Below are positions 1-11,854 of a stretch of 64,000 nt of DNA, piece after piece. The notes below the pieces were generated by a model that saw only the letters and a program-made list of their open reading frames with translations, made no database searches and had not been told where the DNA came from. The position numbers were made by a program, and so were the translations under genes. Numbering within the stretch: position 1 is the stretch's first letter; the number at the start of each line of letters is the position of its first letter. The DNA lies in contig VCJN01000631.1 in the NCBI GenBank assembly GCA_006384855.1, forward strand, positions 49,953 through 113,952. The letters run 5' to 3'. This DNA comes from Tetraselmis striata. Its lineage: Eukaryota > Chlorophyta > Chlorodendrophyceae > Chlorodendrales > Chlorodendraceae.

Positions 1-306
1 GACCTGCTCCAGGTGCGCTCCTGCAGCTCCCCCAAACCACCACCAGACCCCATCACATGCGCACGCATGCGGCGCCACGCGCAATGCCGCTGAGGCGCTG
101 CCTGCGCAATGGTCCTCAGTCATGCGGGAACCGGTGGTATAAGGGCTCTAACCCCATTCATCTGGAGATAACGTGCGACGGCAACAGCGTCCCGCCCGCT
201 GAGTGGTGCGTCCCCTTCGCCACAGCATTGCATGTGTCTGGCCTGGCTGTAAATTACTCTCATCGATCGGCACTGAGGACCGGCGTGTCGCCCCATCAGG
301 CCTGGC

Positions 307-1998
307 ATGTCGGCGTCCCTGCGCTCAACCGGCATCGCCGCCGGCTCAGCAGTGCAGGGCCCAGGTGCGGCGCTGCCCAGCCTCTTTTTCAACGACGTGC
401 CGCTTGTCGTGGCGCCGGACGTCCAGCTGCCGGACAGCGAGGATTATGTGGACGTGACGGACGGCGAGGGCAGCGTGCACAGCGCGGCTGGCGGCGCGCT
501 GGAGGCGTACCGCTTCCAGGGGGAGGTGGGCGCCCCGCTGGCGTGCCGCTGGAACGAGAGCGCGGTGGAGCGGCTGGGGAATACGCTTGGCACCAAGGGC
601 CTGCGGCTGCGCATTCTGGTGCTGGACCACAATCTGCTGAGCGGGCGCGTGCTGGAGCTGCTGTGCCGGGGGATTGCCAGGTAGGAGGTATTTGCGACGG
701 AGTATGGTGGATTGCCGGCATGCAGGACGTGGCATCCTTAGCGTGATGGCTAGCCCCGTGGTCGTGCTAGCATATTGATCGCATCCCCTGAGCGCCCCCC
801 CCCCCCCCCCCCCCACCCCCGCTTTCTGTCCAGGTGCCACTCCCTGAAGCAGATCAGCCTTGCCCACTGCGGCATTGACGAGGCAAGCGCTCCCTCGCTG
901 GTGCAGATCCTGCGAACCGCTCCTGAGGCGTTTGACAAGGACGCGTCAGCGCTGCGGCTGCAGCATGTCAACCTGCAGGTAAGAATGCCGCGCATACCGG
1001 TGCATCACGCGTTCATAGGCGCGGGCCTGAGAGTGTGCCCAGATGAGGCATGCAACACAACAGCAGACGGTGTCTAACGTGGCTGCCACTGCCCTGCAGG
1101 GGAATCCGCTAGGAGGGGGCGGCCTGACCACCGTATCAGAGGGCATCTGCCTCAACAGCACGCTGACCGCGATCAACCTGGCGGACATCGGCGTCAGCGA
1201 CGACGATCTGCCTGGCCTGGAGAGCTTCCGCAACGCGCTGCTGATGCACCCTGTCATGTTCAAGGTGGGCATCGCCCAGCAAATATAGTTCCCCTCCCCA
1301 ATTATACACACGACACACACTCGGTGGCTCAGGCTTCGCCAGCGATCACCATCTCGTCGTTTCGAAAGCTGCGGCGTCCATAGTTAAACTTCCAGTTGAA
1401 GTCAAAACGTTTCTTGCTCAGCAAGGCATCCACATTGCGGCATCATTGCGACATGATCGCTCATCACTGGGATGCGAAGAGGCACGGTCGCTATGTCAAA
1501 GCGCTCAGCATGGTGCCAATCCAGTGGGTCATTGGAGTCCGATGCATTTGATCTGCACTAAGGGAGTCATGCGGGGTGTTAGAGCAAGACGGGGGAGGCA
1601 AGGCTGAGAGGGCGTTGCTGCGTGATTGGATGTCCCGCCTGCAGGTGGACTTTAGCATGAATCACATCGGCAACACCGGGGCGCAGCTGATGATGGCGGC
1701 GCTGGAGGAGCGGAAGAACATCAAGGCCTTCCGCATGACCAGCCGCCTGGACCGGGCCACCGCGAAGGCGTTTGCGGAGATGATGATCTCCCGTAACGTC
1801 AAGTCAAAGAAGAAGAAAGTGGTGCGGCGGCGGAAAAAAACCGCGGGCGGGGCGCCTGGGGGCGAGGAGGAGGTGGTAGTGGAGGAGGGCAGCGGGGAGG
1901 AGGGCGATGCGCCGGGGGACACGGCAGCTGAGGACGCGGCAGCTGTGGACGCGCTGCTGGCGGGGGCGGGGGCGGGGGCTGCGGCGCCAGAACCGTAG
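307..1998 (+). CDS. Leucine-rich repeat (RNI-like) protein
   Basis: Four exons join in phase: 307-680, 834-978, 1100-1264 and 1645-1998, giving 345 residues. The middle exons carry ribonuclease-inhibitor-like leucine-rich repeats, with units such as LRILVLDHN, LKQISLAHCGI, LQHVNLQGNPL and VDFSMNHIGN spaced about 28-50 residues apart. The C-terminus is a lysine/arginine cluster (KKKKVVRRRKK) followed by an acidic, alanine-rich low-complexity tail. The protein probably acts as a protein-binding scaffold; no catalytic domain is seen. An in-frame TGA at 274-276 limits the first visible exon. The ATG at 307 may be the true start, or the exon may begin at an acceptor near 299 with more exons left of the window. 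Intron 1 has a C20 run (795-814) just before its acceptor. Many algal flagellar proteins look like this, but nothing here proves a ciliary role. Confidence 0.72.
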
Positions 1999-2938
1999 CA
2001 GGCTGCTGCGAAAGCGCTCTGCCGATGCCTGGGATCAATGCAGAACCGCTCATGATCTCGCCGGTCGCATGAGCCGCCATGGCGCCGAATTATCTATGAC
2101 AGTGTTTGACTTGGCGCCCGCCCAGACGCTAGCACGTCCACACTCTTCGCAGAATGTTGTCTCAGCCTCGGCAGTGAGCACATCCAGGCCCGGGTGGAGG
2201 CGGCGTCTACCGTGACCGCAATGGCAACATACATCTTTCATGCACATGTGGCAGAGGGATATCAGTCTCTCCGCGCATTCGGGCTGGCTCATTCTTGCGA
2301 GTGTTTTCCAGCTGCTGGCATTGGATGATACACACAAAAACTGTCCTTTGACACTGTATTTTAAAAATAAGCCAAAACGCATTTTAAAAGTATTTCAACA
2401 CAAGTATTCGTATTTTCAATAGTATTTTCAAACAGCAGCGACTGGGTGGTCGCCAGGAGAAGAAAACGGACGCTGCCCTGCAGCAACTGCAAACTATTAT
2501 CAATATCAATGCGGCGTCGCGCTCATTCCGTCGTAATTACCGCTGTTGTTAACTCCATTTAATTCGGTTGAGGTACAGCTAAACATTGAATGCGGTCCTA
2601 GGAAATGACTGACGTGCAGATAGGCGGGCTGGTCCCAGTTTGCCTAGGCCGTCTCATCAGGTAGGAGTGTACGATGTTTACCGCACGACGGTATTGAGAC
2701 CCAGTTGTGGTTGTGGCACACTTTGTTGGTAAGACGTTTTCAGACGCAGATATTATAGTATGTACATGCGTGCTCCGGCATCAGCACTGCCACCACAACA
2801 ATCCCTACTGATGAGGGCGCATGCCGTCAGTGAGCGGTCATCCGCACTTTACGAACCAAAACTGGGGAGTCTTCACTTCAGAGTGCACTTCAGCTACGCG
2901 TGATGTCCCTGCTAGTACAGGCACAAGGACGCCCATGC
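1999..2938. other. Intergenic, no gene seen
   Basis: This stretch follows the LRR stop codon and includes its presumed 3' UTR. Bases around 2330-2440 are AT-rich. Open frames here are short and show no family motif. Confidence 0.5.
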
Positions 2939-3410
2939 TCACTTCTTCCCAGCTGCTGCCATCGCGTTGCATGCCAGTTTGTGGCCGGTCTTCCAGTCTA
3001 GCGACGGCTTCTGGCTCTTGGAAGAGCAGTATTCGACCGCCTTGCACCCGGCGCACCTCTGCAATGGCTGCCCCGGCACCTCCAATGTGTGGCAAGCGTC
3101 GCTCTCTCGTAGGGCCCGCGACACTTTCCTGGCCGCCTGGCTCGCTTGGTAGGACAGCGTCCGCTTGCTCGAGGTATGTTTCCGGACGGTCAGGGGCGGC
3201 TTCAGCGAGGTTGACAACTTGTCTGCGTGGTACAGGCGGACCGCAGCCAAGGTGTCCCTGCGTTTCAGAGAGCATCCAGAGCATGTTGGCTCGAGGGATG
3301 TAGATCGCGGGGTAAGTGGCAGCATTGACATCCTTGGACGGGTCCTTCAGAGCATGCAATACCCAGGGGTTGGCGATCTCCTGCTTGAGGCAGCTGCTCT
3401 CAGAGGTGAG
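2939..3410 (-). pseudogene. Degenerate MYND zinc-finger protein fragment
   Basis: On the minus strand the C-terminal part resembles a MYND finger: a Cys-x2-Cys pair in QRCAGCKAVEYCS, then a conserved W-x3-HK-x2-C segment (DWKTGHKLAC) ending in AMAAAGKK and a stop at 2939. The first zinc-binding Cys pair is reduced to Cys-His, and the usual CQ after YCS reads SQ with two extra residues. The likely upstream coding segment (…NPWVLHALKDPS…) lies in another frame, with the shift near 3240-3280. I read this as a decaying copy. An active gene with an unrecognised short intron and a divergent finger remains possible. MYND domains normally bind proline-rich peptides. Confidence 0.4.
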
Positions 3411-5255
3411 TATCTAGACGTCGACATTTATCGCCACGGGGATGACGCTGGATATAGTCTTCTGCGCTCCTCCTGCTGCGTGGATAATGGTCCAGACTTT
3501 CCTCCAATCACGAGGAGCTCTGAACCCTATTGGCACCGATTGAGACATTTTGGCGCAGCGCTTGCGCTTTGAAATCATCTGTCGCCATCACTTTATTTTA
3601 TATTCTAAACTGGCGCCAGCAAATGCAGCTGAGGATAAGTTTAATACATCTTTGGTACCCTGCCTGTTGTTTCGAAATACTAATATAACGAAACGCCGCT
3701 GGAAAACTCCACTTTTTATTTCCCAAAAGAGCTTCTTCAAGCTGCTGCTTGACACTCGCCCAAGCTGTATTATAGAAAAATGCATGACTGCTGTAGATCC
3801 TAAAAACCCTCCTCTCGAGTAAATACAGTGTCGGACTCTATTTCCGGATTCCCCACTGTCGCGCTGCATGTAGTCTCCAGATAAGAAAGGCTGCCGTACA
3901 GGTGCTGCTGGTCCCGAGGCGTTACCAACTCCAGTCACCAGCATGCTGCCTGTTCATTGGGTGTCAACTAGTAAATGCCGGCGACGCGCCACAGGATTTG
4001 ACAGCAATCGGGTCAACATTTGACGTTTGTCCACCTGCCCTGCCTGACATGGCAGCTAATAAGGCAGAAATGATGATGGATACAAACACACGGACCAGGG
4101 GGTAGGGCAGCACCAAAACCCTGTCGATACTTTGACATGAGTGACGAGTGAGCATGACGCTCACCGGGTAGTACCAGTGTGAAATAAACCCGGTTATCGT
4201 CGACACAACAGCGCCGTCATGATCGCCTCGCCTGCGCGCTCGATGAAAACATGCGTCCTGTCGGCACTACTCGCCGTACCAACATACGACGTCCCAGCAA
4301 GGAAGGCAGAGTATCTGTCGGCTGGACGAGACCGTGTCAAACGTCGTGTCGCATTGTCGAGCGCGTCCTCTGGTCACGGTCACGGGTTAAAAAACCATTA
4401 CGCGGTCACATGAGCATGTCAAGAGTAGGTGTCACCACTCCCTACACCGACACGGAACTGCAGTTGTTGTGAGCCCCATCGCGGGATGGAGCAGCAGTTG
4501 GGATATAGTCCGATGATTCGTGCCGAACCACTATCCGAGTGATACGCTTCGCGAGTTATTCAAAATAATCATACGTGGTACGCGAGGTCGAGACATTAAA
4601 AAGAATGGACACGTACGACGCACACCCCTGGCAATATCCCCCGCCCCCTCCGCGACCGCCTGTGCTGACAATCCCCGACTAACCGCACCAGCGCAGGGCG
4701 TTGCACGGCACAGCTGATGCACCGAGCGTTCGTTGATGGGATCGGTCGCCCACCAGCAGGTGTGTAATCCCTCTCGTCTGCACACGCCCGACAGCTTTAA
4801 CGGCGATCGCCCGCAGCAGATGTCGGAATCCTGAATTCCTGCTGGTAAAGGAATAGTGCTGGGAGCAACGACGGTAGCGAGAGCTCCTCCCGGCCGCCGC
4901 AACGGCAGAGGGGAGGGAGGGGGGGGGGGGGGGGGGGGGCGGGCGGGGATTGTCTGCTGAGACTAGGAGTTGCAGACGCACAGACAGAACTTGGCTTAGA
5001 TGGTGACACCGATATGGGATAGAACGGCAGCAATAAACGGTCTCCAAAGAGGATAGGGGCGGAATCAACTGGCGAGCTTCACAGCCTCAGCGCACCTTGC
5101 CAGTGTGTCCCTGAAAGTCAACAATGGTGTGAAGCCCGGACCCGTAGTTAGCTGGTTGGGTGTAGGCTGTGCCACCACTGCAACTGACCACTACCGCCAG
5201 CACCCCACACCCCCTCAAAGCAGCAGGCTGGGCCTGTGTGTGTCCTTCACGGTCA
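3411..5255. other. Intergenic, no gene seen
   Basis: No exon with recognisable protein motifs was found on either strand. A G21 run lies at 4919-4939. The 90-codon frame at 3550-3822 has no splice context or family match. Confidence 0.45.
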
Positions 5256-7169
5256 CTATGGTGTGTTGCAGCTAATGGCCGAGAGGCTGACAGAGGACTT
5301 TTTCCGAGCCAATTTCTTCTTCTGCTCCAGCAGAGACAAGCACGGGTTCAGGCCCAGTTGCTTCTGGAATAAGGTGCGGCGGGGCAGACTCGGCACTGTT
5401 GGTTCGCCACGCCACCGCATCCTGTGGCTCAGCACATTCAGAGGCCACAGCGCTCTCCAGCTCGTGTTTGTGCTTGAGGGGGGTTAGCTTCTTGTCCTTC
5501 CAACGGAGCACCAGCAGTCTCGCCCGCCTGCGACGCATCCGGCTGCGATGTTAGCATATGTTGCGGGCAAACCTGTGCCATATTGAGCCACAGAAACGGC
5601 AGCCGCCCCAACAGGGCACGTACTTGCACCGCTTGGGGCTGCTCTCAACGCCAACAGCAGCCAGTCCTGGGCAGCATCCCGCCCGCGGGGAGCTCTGTCA
5701 GTCTGCAACGGGAGTGCGATGTGACTAAAACTGCAGCCTGATGCCCCCCCCCCCCCCCCCCCCCCTCCCCTCCCCCTCACCCGATACACCCCTTCACCCC
5801 ATCCGACCAGCACCGCGACCCTCCGCCAACCCTGCAACTGCCTGTCTGCCTGGGAGTGATGCGCCCCACCCAGCAAATTTGCTGCAGCGAGAGCAGTGCC
5901 CTCCCCACAGAATGGATCGCATATCTCCGTCGCTCCGAGGGCCTCCTTGAGCCACCGCACCACGGCGTAGGTCGCCTGTGGAGCAGGGAGTGGGCAGATA
6001 CCGGCTAGGCGCTTTTTTAGGGTTCCCTCTCGTACGTGAACCCCTGAAGAGGGAGTCCTGCTTGCTGTGAGAAGGGCATGCGTACAGAAGCTGGAATCTG
6101 GGGCCAGAGCAGCCCACACCTGCACTCCGCTGGCCTTGGACCAGGACACCTCCCCGCGGTCGATTACGTCCTGCAGGACAATCACTGTATCTTTATGGAA
6201 TGCCTGTGAAATGAATGTAGCAGTGCGGTTCCAACAAGCAGTTGCGTGCCCGTCACGGAGGATCATCGTGGGGTAGACGCGCAGACCGTGTGGGTGCGAT
6301 CAGAGGCGCTCACCGGGCAGGCATAGCTGCCAGCAACGTTGTACTCCGGGACGGCGGTCTGTGGCCCCATGTAACATACCATGTGTGTGTACCCTGGGGA
6401 GCCCAGCCGCACCCTCCCCACCTGATGTGACAGAGGGGCCCCATCGACACAGTGATGGCGCTCAGCCCACGGTGACTGCGCGCCTCATCCGCAACCACAC
6501 GCTGAGCAGCACGCAGCTAGTTTGCGCAGCAGCCCACCTCACTGCGCAAGGCGATCTTGTGCCAAAGCATCTGCGCCCCGACCTCTTTCGCATTTGAGAA
6601 CACGAGATGGGCAATCATCATTGCTCCGCTCCCTATCCTCAATAGCAACGTTATCATGGCAAACCGCATCGCACAGGTGTGTGCGTTGGGACGCAGGATG
6701 CAATCTACCTGCAGCCGCTGTGGAGCAGAGGAAGCTCTTATCTATGTAGCTTCTGCAAACGCTAGTCTGCCCCTTCACCTTCGACATCACCTGCGCATCC
6801 GTCACGTAGAAAACAGCGGCGCAGTTTGGCCGCAACCGCACCAATATGTGCTTGCAGGTGTCGACAAACCATCTGCAGAGCAGCCGGTATGAGCCAAGAA
6901 CCTTTAGTTCCTGCAGGAAAAGCACGCGCTGCCTCAAGGGAGCGGCTCGCAGTGGTCAGCATGTACCTTTTATACTCGTTTACTCCCCCCCACTGCGCCA
7001 GGTTCTCGCTCTCGGTGATGTCGGGAAACGACGTCACCACGCACGGCAAATTCGACACGTTTGCGATATACTCCAAAGCGTCCATGCAGTGCACCTCTCG
7101 AGAGGGCTCGTGCTGTGGAGTCGCAAGGGGGGCTGGGGGTTCCCCGGCGCGTCGTTCCTTGTGCAGCAT
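5256..7169 (-). CDS. Class I SAM-dependent methyltransferase, bacterial-type family
   Basis: Eight exons join in phase to 277 residues: 7169-6967, 6872-6709, 6584-6538, 6421-6314, 6170-6120, 5975-5870, 5666-5620 and 5363-5256. The order of motifs matches an uncharacterised methyltransferase family common in bacteria, as I recall it: VTSFPDITE near residue 40, W-F-V-D…AVFYVTD, SYIDKSFL, LWHKIALR, GSPGYTHMVCY, GEVSWSKASGV, then the SAM-binding motif CDPFCGEGT and VGVESSPKRC near the C-terminus. The substrate is unknown; the DPFCGxGT motif is shared with nucleic-acid methyltransferases. The final exon adds a lysine-rich tail. A C22 run (5744-5765) lies in the intron before exon 7. The gene is divergent from psb28, with 835 bp between start codons. 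Exon phases agree throughout, so I think it is functional. Confidence 0.85.
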
Positions 7170-8004
7170 GACGTCACGGGCTGTTGTCTTCGAACGCTGT
7201 GACCGTCTGAGCGAATGACCACGCGAGGCCTGTCAGTCCGTCAGTCGTGTTCGGTCACGTCTAAACCCTGGATAGGTGGGTTCCTCGCTGGCAGCAGGCA
7301 GTCCGCAGCTAGAACGTACTCGCCATATCCCGCGCACCTGCTGCACTGTTCCGAGCGAACACCACTTGAGCGCCGCGCTCCGCCTAGCTGCGTGGGCTAT
7401 CGCAGCTCGCATCAGCCGTCGTCGTCGTTCCGGCCCAGCAGGAGCAGGCGCGCGCGCACGAAACTTTCGCGGAGACGTCGAAACTCCGAGAGTAGTGTAT
7501 AGTTCTATGTACCGGAATTATTACGAAATTCCCAGATGGACGGATGTACACGTACACAGCGTTGTAGCGACGCTGCGCCGCCACGATGTCCCCTATCCGA
7601 CAGATCGGCGCCTAGGTTCCTCCAGCGTGTCGCATGCCACGCAGCGCGCCGGCAGAGGGCGTCGGGTGCGGTACACAGCCGCCGCGAAGCCCGGGCCAGC
7701 CAGGCGACGAACTTTTTGGTTACAGGGAGAGCGTCCGGAGAATGCACGCAAAGTACTGGCGACGAGCCAGGCGACGAGCTAGCGACTCCGACAACCTCCC
7801 CCAGTACTTTGCGTGCATTCTCCGGACGCTCTCCCTGTAACCAAAAAGTTCAAACTCCGACAACCGCCCAAAAGGTGTCACCTATTTGTGAACATAGCGA
7901 TAATCTCTTCTGGCATACCCTAGATATCCGCCGCCTTGCACGTTACAGGTCACATACAGTTAAACCTCTCTCATCCCCCCATCCTATCCACCATCAACGC
8001 CGTT
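7170..8004. promoter_or_regulatory. Shared upstream region of methyltransferase and psb28
   Basis: This 835-bp spacer separates two divergent start codons, so it should contain both promoters. No TATA element is convincing. It holds the perfect 50-bp inverted repeat at 7710-7850. The ~150 bp before the psb28 start is pyrimidine-rich. Confidence 0.4.
7710..7850. repeat. Perfect 50-bp inverted repeat (hairpin)
   Basis: Bases 7710-7759 and 7801-7850 are exact reverse complements, separated by a 41-base loop. Each arm has its own short direct repeats: CCAGGCGACGA occurs just before the left arm and again in the loop, and ACTCCGACAACC occurs in the loop and just after the right arm. That layout suggests two independent insertions of a ~50-bp unit in opposite orientation, each with a target duplication. 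A diverged single copy of the unit lies at about 26541-26588. Confidence 0.9.
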
Positions 8005-9087
8005 ATGTCTTCCTTCGCCACCCTCGGACGTACTGCTCAGCCGCGGGCCATCGTGGTCGGTGGAGCCCGCCGCGCAACCGTCCGCGCCGCCCGCGGTGAG
8101 TCCCGCACCTCACTCGCCCCGTGACAGCCCTGTTCCCCGCTGCTCTTGCCTCGACCAAGCGCCTTCTCTCCTGCGCAACCTAGCTGGGTAACGGCAGCTT
8201 CTACCGAATGAAGTCTCTCAGCGCGCGTGCTTGCCATTCGGCTGGTGCCGACAACAGGCAGCCAACACGAGAGGCTGCGGCTCCATCCCTCGTATAAGTG
8301 TAGGCACTAGGTAGACGCCGGTTGGCATTGCTTTGCCTCTACTCGCCTCACCGCGCTGCCGGACGCCCCGCAACAGGACTCTCTACGCGCCGGGATGCGC
8401 GTAGCGTGACCTGCATGGCCGTTTCCATGGAATTCATCAAGGGCATCAAGGAGCCGTGCGTGCCCGACGTGAAACTTACGCGCTCTCGCGATGGCGGCCA
8501 GGGCACGGCCAGCTTCATCTTCTCGCAGCCCTCGGTCTTCGAGGCCGGCAATGAGCTGGGCGAGATCACGGGCCTGTACATGAACGACGACGAGGGTACC
8601 ATTGCCACCACCGACGTCAATGCCAAATTCGTGAACGGTGAGCCATCCCTCTGCCCTACCCTACGAAAGGGAGCCAAAGCCCCGATTGAGCGATTCGTCT
8701 GCGGCAATATTTCTCTGCCTCCAGCAGACCTGCTTGCACACCCCTGTCCCTAGCATTCCTGCTTTTACTTGGTACGAGTAGTTCACTGACCAGACCTGTC
8801 CACTTCCATCAGGCAAGCCTTCCGCTATTGAGTGCAAATACGTTATGAAGAGCACATACGATTGGGACCGCTTCATGAGGTTCATGGAGAGGTGCGCTGC
8901 TGCTGCTCCTGCTGCTGCTGCTGCTGCTTTGCCTTGCCTATACGCACTAGTGTTGCTTGGCATCTGTGCAAAGCCACCTATACCGCTTCTAATCCCCCAA
9001 GTCAAAGGGCATAAGGAGTGACATCACGTTGCCCGATCTCCCAGGTACGCGGAGGAGAATGGCCTGGGCTTCAGCGGCAAGAATTAA
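8005..9087 (+). CDS. psb28: Photosystem II assembly factor Psb28, plastid precursor
   Basis: Four exons join in phase: 8005-8095, 8377-8637, 8813-8891 and 9045-9087, giving 157 residues. The first ~45 residues are rich in Ala, Arg, Ser and Thr and lack acidic residues at the start, as in a chloroplast transit peptide. The mature part carries the Psb28 family landmarks in order: [17 protein letters not shown], the GTASFIF strand, [29 protein letters not shown], and the C-terminal signature [19 protein letters not shown]. In cyanobacteria and plastids Psb28 binds the CP47 side of photosystem II intermediates during assembly, on the stromal face. Mature length (about 110 residues) is normal. All splice junctions are GT-AG. 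The gene is convergent with the TBC gene. Confidence 0.96.
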
Positions 9088-9569
9088 GCAGTGCGTGCAT
9101 AGTATAATTACCATAGTTGATGCTTTCCAAAATTTACGATATAGGCGCTACGCGTGCGGAGGTGGCTCCAGCCTCTGCGCGGTCGGGGTGGAGAAACCTC
9201 CAGACAACGAAGCGCCCTGGGATACTGCCCAGGAGGCTGGCTGAACATTTCTGATTGTACTGGTCCATGATAGTCGCTGTGCAACGGACTGTCCTAAAAT
9301 TTACTCTGTAACGACACATGAGGCTGATTCTGATCCCACAGCTACTGCCAGCTACAGGGAATCCTAACCCCATGCGCGACATGCCCAAGCGTGGCATTGC
9401 AACATGCCCATGTTTATGGTGTGATATGTAAAATGCGGATCCCAGCAAATATCACGTGTGGATTGTAGGGCTGCACATTTCATTATGCACAGATAAGACA
9501 GGCTGTCAACATTATTTCAATATACCATGCAGGGTACAAGCTGCTGGAACGCCAACTGCAGCGTCTACC
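9088..9569. other. Convergent intergenic region
   Basis: This 480-bp gap lies between the stops of psb28 (+) and the TBC gene (-), and must contain both 3' UTRs. A TGTAA lies near 9307 on the plus strand and could serve psb28. No gene is seen. Confidence 0.4.
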
Positions 9570-11854
9570 TCAGTGCGTCTTGCGCAGGGCAACCTGATAC
9601 ATGGACAGCGCTGTGAGTCCCAGGATGGAGAGCGCTGCAACGGTGGTGCGCGCATCTGGGATGGCCGCAAGCACAGCTGACCGCAGCCGCTCCGAAAACA
9701 AGATGTCCTGCTGCTTGTCTGGCAGGTCCCAGATGGTCCCGTGGGTGCGGTCCGGTAGAGCGATGGTTACCGACCTTGTGGCCAGTCAGACACACATGAA
9801 CTGTCAGGTAGCTGAGTGTGGGCGTTGCCATATGAAATGCTGATTGGCTGGAAAGAAAGGGAAGAATGGGGGAAGGGAGGAAAGGGGGAGGGGTCTTCAC
9901 CGTGAGATCAGGACACCATCCCGTTTGGCAGCACGTCGCACAATTGAGGGCGGGTACTTTTGAAAGAGCACTGCCGCGCCTGCACACAGCTCGTCCAGCG
10001 TGGCGTGGCTCAGGATGTCCATGTTCTTCAGGGTGGTGTGCACCCCCGGAAAGTCGTCCACATCGCACAGCAGGATCTGCTTGCGGTACTTGGCGAGCGC
10101 GACAACCGCCACGTACAGCGGCATCAGCGGGTGAGCGGAGAAGAAGAGGTCGAACAGCCGGCACGCGGCTGCCAGGGAGTCGATGCTGTGCGAGAACCAG
10201 GTGATGACCCAGCTGATGGCGTAGTAGGGCGGCGTCCGGTTCAGCCGGCGCTCATCCCGGCTCATGCCCATGTTTATTTGTTCAAGCTCCTCGCAGCGCT
10301 CAATGAATCGGTACAGCTCTCGGTCATGCTGGGGGCAGGAAAAGAGGGGGGGGGGGGGGGAGCAGTTAGCTGCGGACGGTGCATCATGGATTTAGATGCA
10401 GGCTGGAACCACATGAGGCAGGGGGTGGGCTGCTCACCATGTACAGGAGGGGACGCAGCAACCGCAAAATCTCATTCACCGGCTCCAGATTGGGCCTGCG
10501 GTAATGTACCCACGAGGACCTCCATCAGTGCCGCACACAGAGGCACCCACACAAGGGGGGGGGGGGGGGGGGGGGGGGGGTCGCTTTATGCGCTGTGCAA
10601 AGTTGCCTAGCACACATATTATGATGCAATTCGGTGTTGTCATGGGGTGCTCCCATAATGGTTGTCACGTGGCCATGGCTATGATGGCTGCGCATGCTCC
10701 ACGTTCCCCGTCCGTCTCCCCAGTCCCAAGACATACCCACCCTGCGCGCACTTGCAGCGCAGCAGTCTCGAGGGGGCTGTGCCCTCACCGGGTGAAGTCC
10801 CGCAAGTGCGCTGTTGTCAGCGTTCGCAGCGCCGCATAAGCCAGCTCCTCGCCAAGCGTGAGCAGCAGCACAGACGCGATATCGTGCAGCCCCTGGTAGT
10901 AGTACACCCCTGCGCAGGCATCCAGTCAGGCGGGCATCAGATGGGTGTGTGTCGCGAAGCCAGCAGGGCAGGCGGCGGCAGGGAAATGGAACATGGGAGG
11001 AGGGCGCCCTCACCCTCCTGGCTACAGACGGCCCCATTGAGCAGGCGCTTCAGGGACTCCCGCTTGCCATCCCGCCTGGCGTCGGACCAGTTCTGTGTAA
11101 AGTTCCACAGCGACCGGATAACGTCCACTTCCACCACGCGGCTGTCGCGGTGCTCCCCTGCGCAGTGGACCCGGCGCTCAAATGAGCCGCCCCATCAGCA
11201 GGCAGCGGTGTGTGCCCGGCAGGGTTACCCCACCTGTGGCCTCCGCCCGGTATGCGCTGTAGTCAAAGTGGTTGATATCCACCTCAAGCAGGATTGGCCA
11301 CACCCGCCTCCGAAGCTGTAAAGCAAAAGGTCAGCATGTCAGGACGTTGCCACTGTCTCGCAGTTGCGTCACGGACTGGGCCGGATGGTGCGCCGCAACC
11401 TATGTGGGGAGGGGGGAACGGACCTCTCTATTCACCAGCCCCCTCGCCGCAGCACATTTCCGCAGCTCGACGATATCCAGCTGCAGGTGGCCGATACATG
11501 CATGTCAGAGCGGTTGCAGCGTCCCAATAGGCCAGTATGGCGGCATCGCTGTGGCTGCGATCCATTTTGCACGCCGCACCCCCCCCCCCCCGCCCCCCCC
11601 CACACACACATGAGTAGCGAGTACGTTCTACCACCCCGCTCGCTCTCTGATAGACGGGTACCCCCTCCAACGCTTGAGATCCAAGCTCGTACCGTTTCTG
11701 CAGAGAGCAGCCTCTCCACGGCCTCTATCGTCTCCTGCTCGCGGGGAGAGTACCGTCGCCCCGCGCCGCCCTCGCGCCCCCCGCCCGGCTTACCCCCGCG
11801 GCCGGCCGCCTTTCCCCGCCTCCCCTTCCGCCGGCGGTGAGCGGCACCGGGCAT
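9570..11854 (-). CDS. TBC1D20/Gyp8-type Rab GTPase-activating protein
   Basis: Eight exons join in phase to 418 residues (human TBC1D20 has about 400): 11854-11693, 11480-11424, 11315-11234, 11157-11014, 10909-10789, 10495-10438, 10328-9901 and 9774-9570. The TBC domain shows LRRRVWPILLEVD, the arginine-finger segment VEVDVIRSLW (V-x2-D-x2-R), the glutamine-finger segment YYQGLHDI, then HLRDFTR, YAISWVITWFSHSI and FFSAHPLMPLY, all characteristic of the TBC1D20 branch. The last exon ends in a hydrophobic stretch (ALSILGLTALSMYQVAL), matching the C-terminal membrane anchor of this family, which sits in the ER and early secretory pathway and acts on Rab1/Rab18-type GTPases. Both catalytic fingers are present. 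Introns contain G/C homopolymers at 10346-10360, 10555-10580 and 11579-11591. Confidence 0.92.
10555..10580. repeat. G26 homopolymer in TBC gene intron
   Basis: An uninterrupted run of 26 G on the plus strand, so poly(C) on the transcribed sense strand, in the intron between the exons ending at 10789 and starting at 10495. Confidence 0.85.

Noticed and set aside
57..746. 229-codon frame overlapping the first LRR exon
   Set aside because: Its Arg/Gly/Ala-rich translation is the out-of-frame shadow of the LRR exon, which has repeats and phase-consistent splicing.
3550..3822. 90-codon gene
   Set aside because: No family match, no splice context, and ordinary composition for a chance frame.
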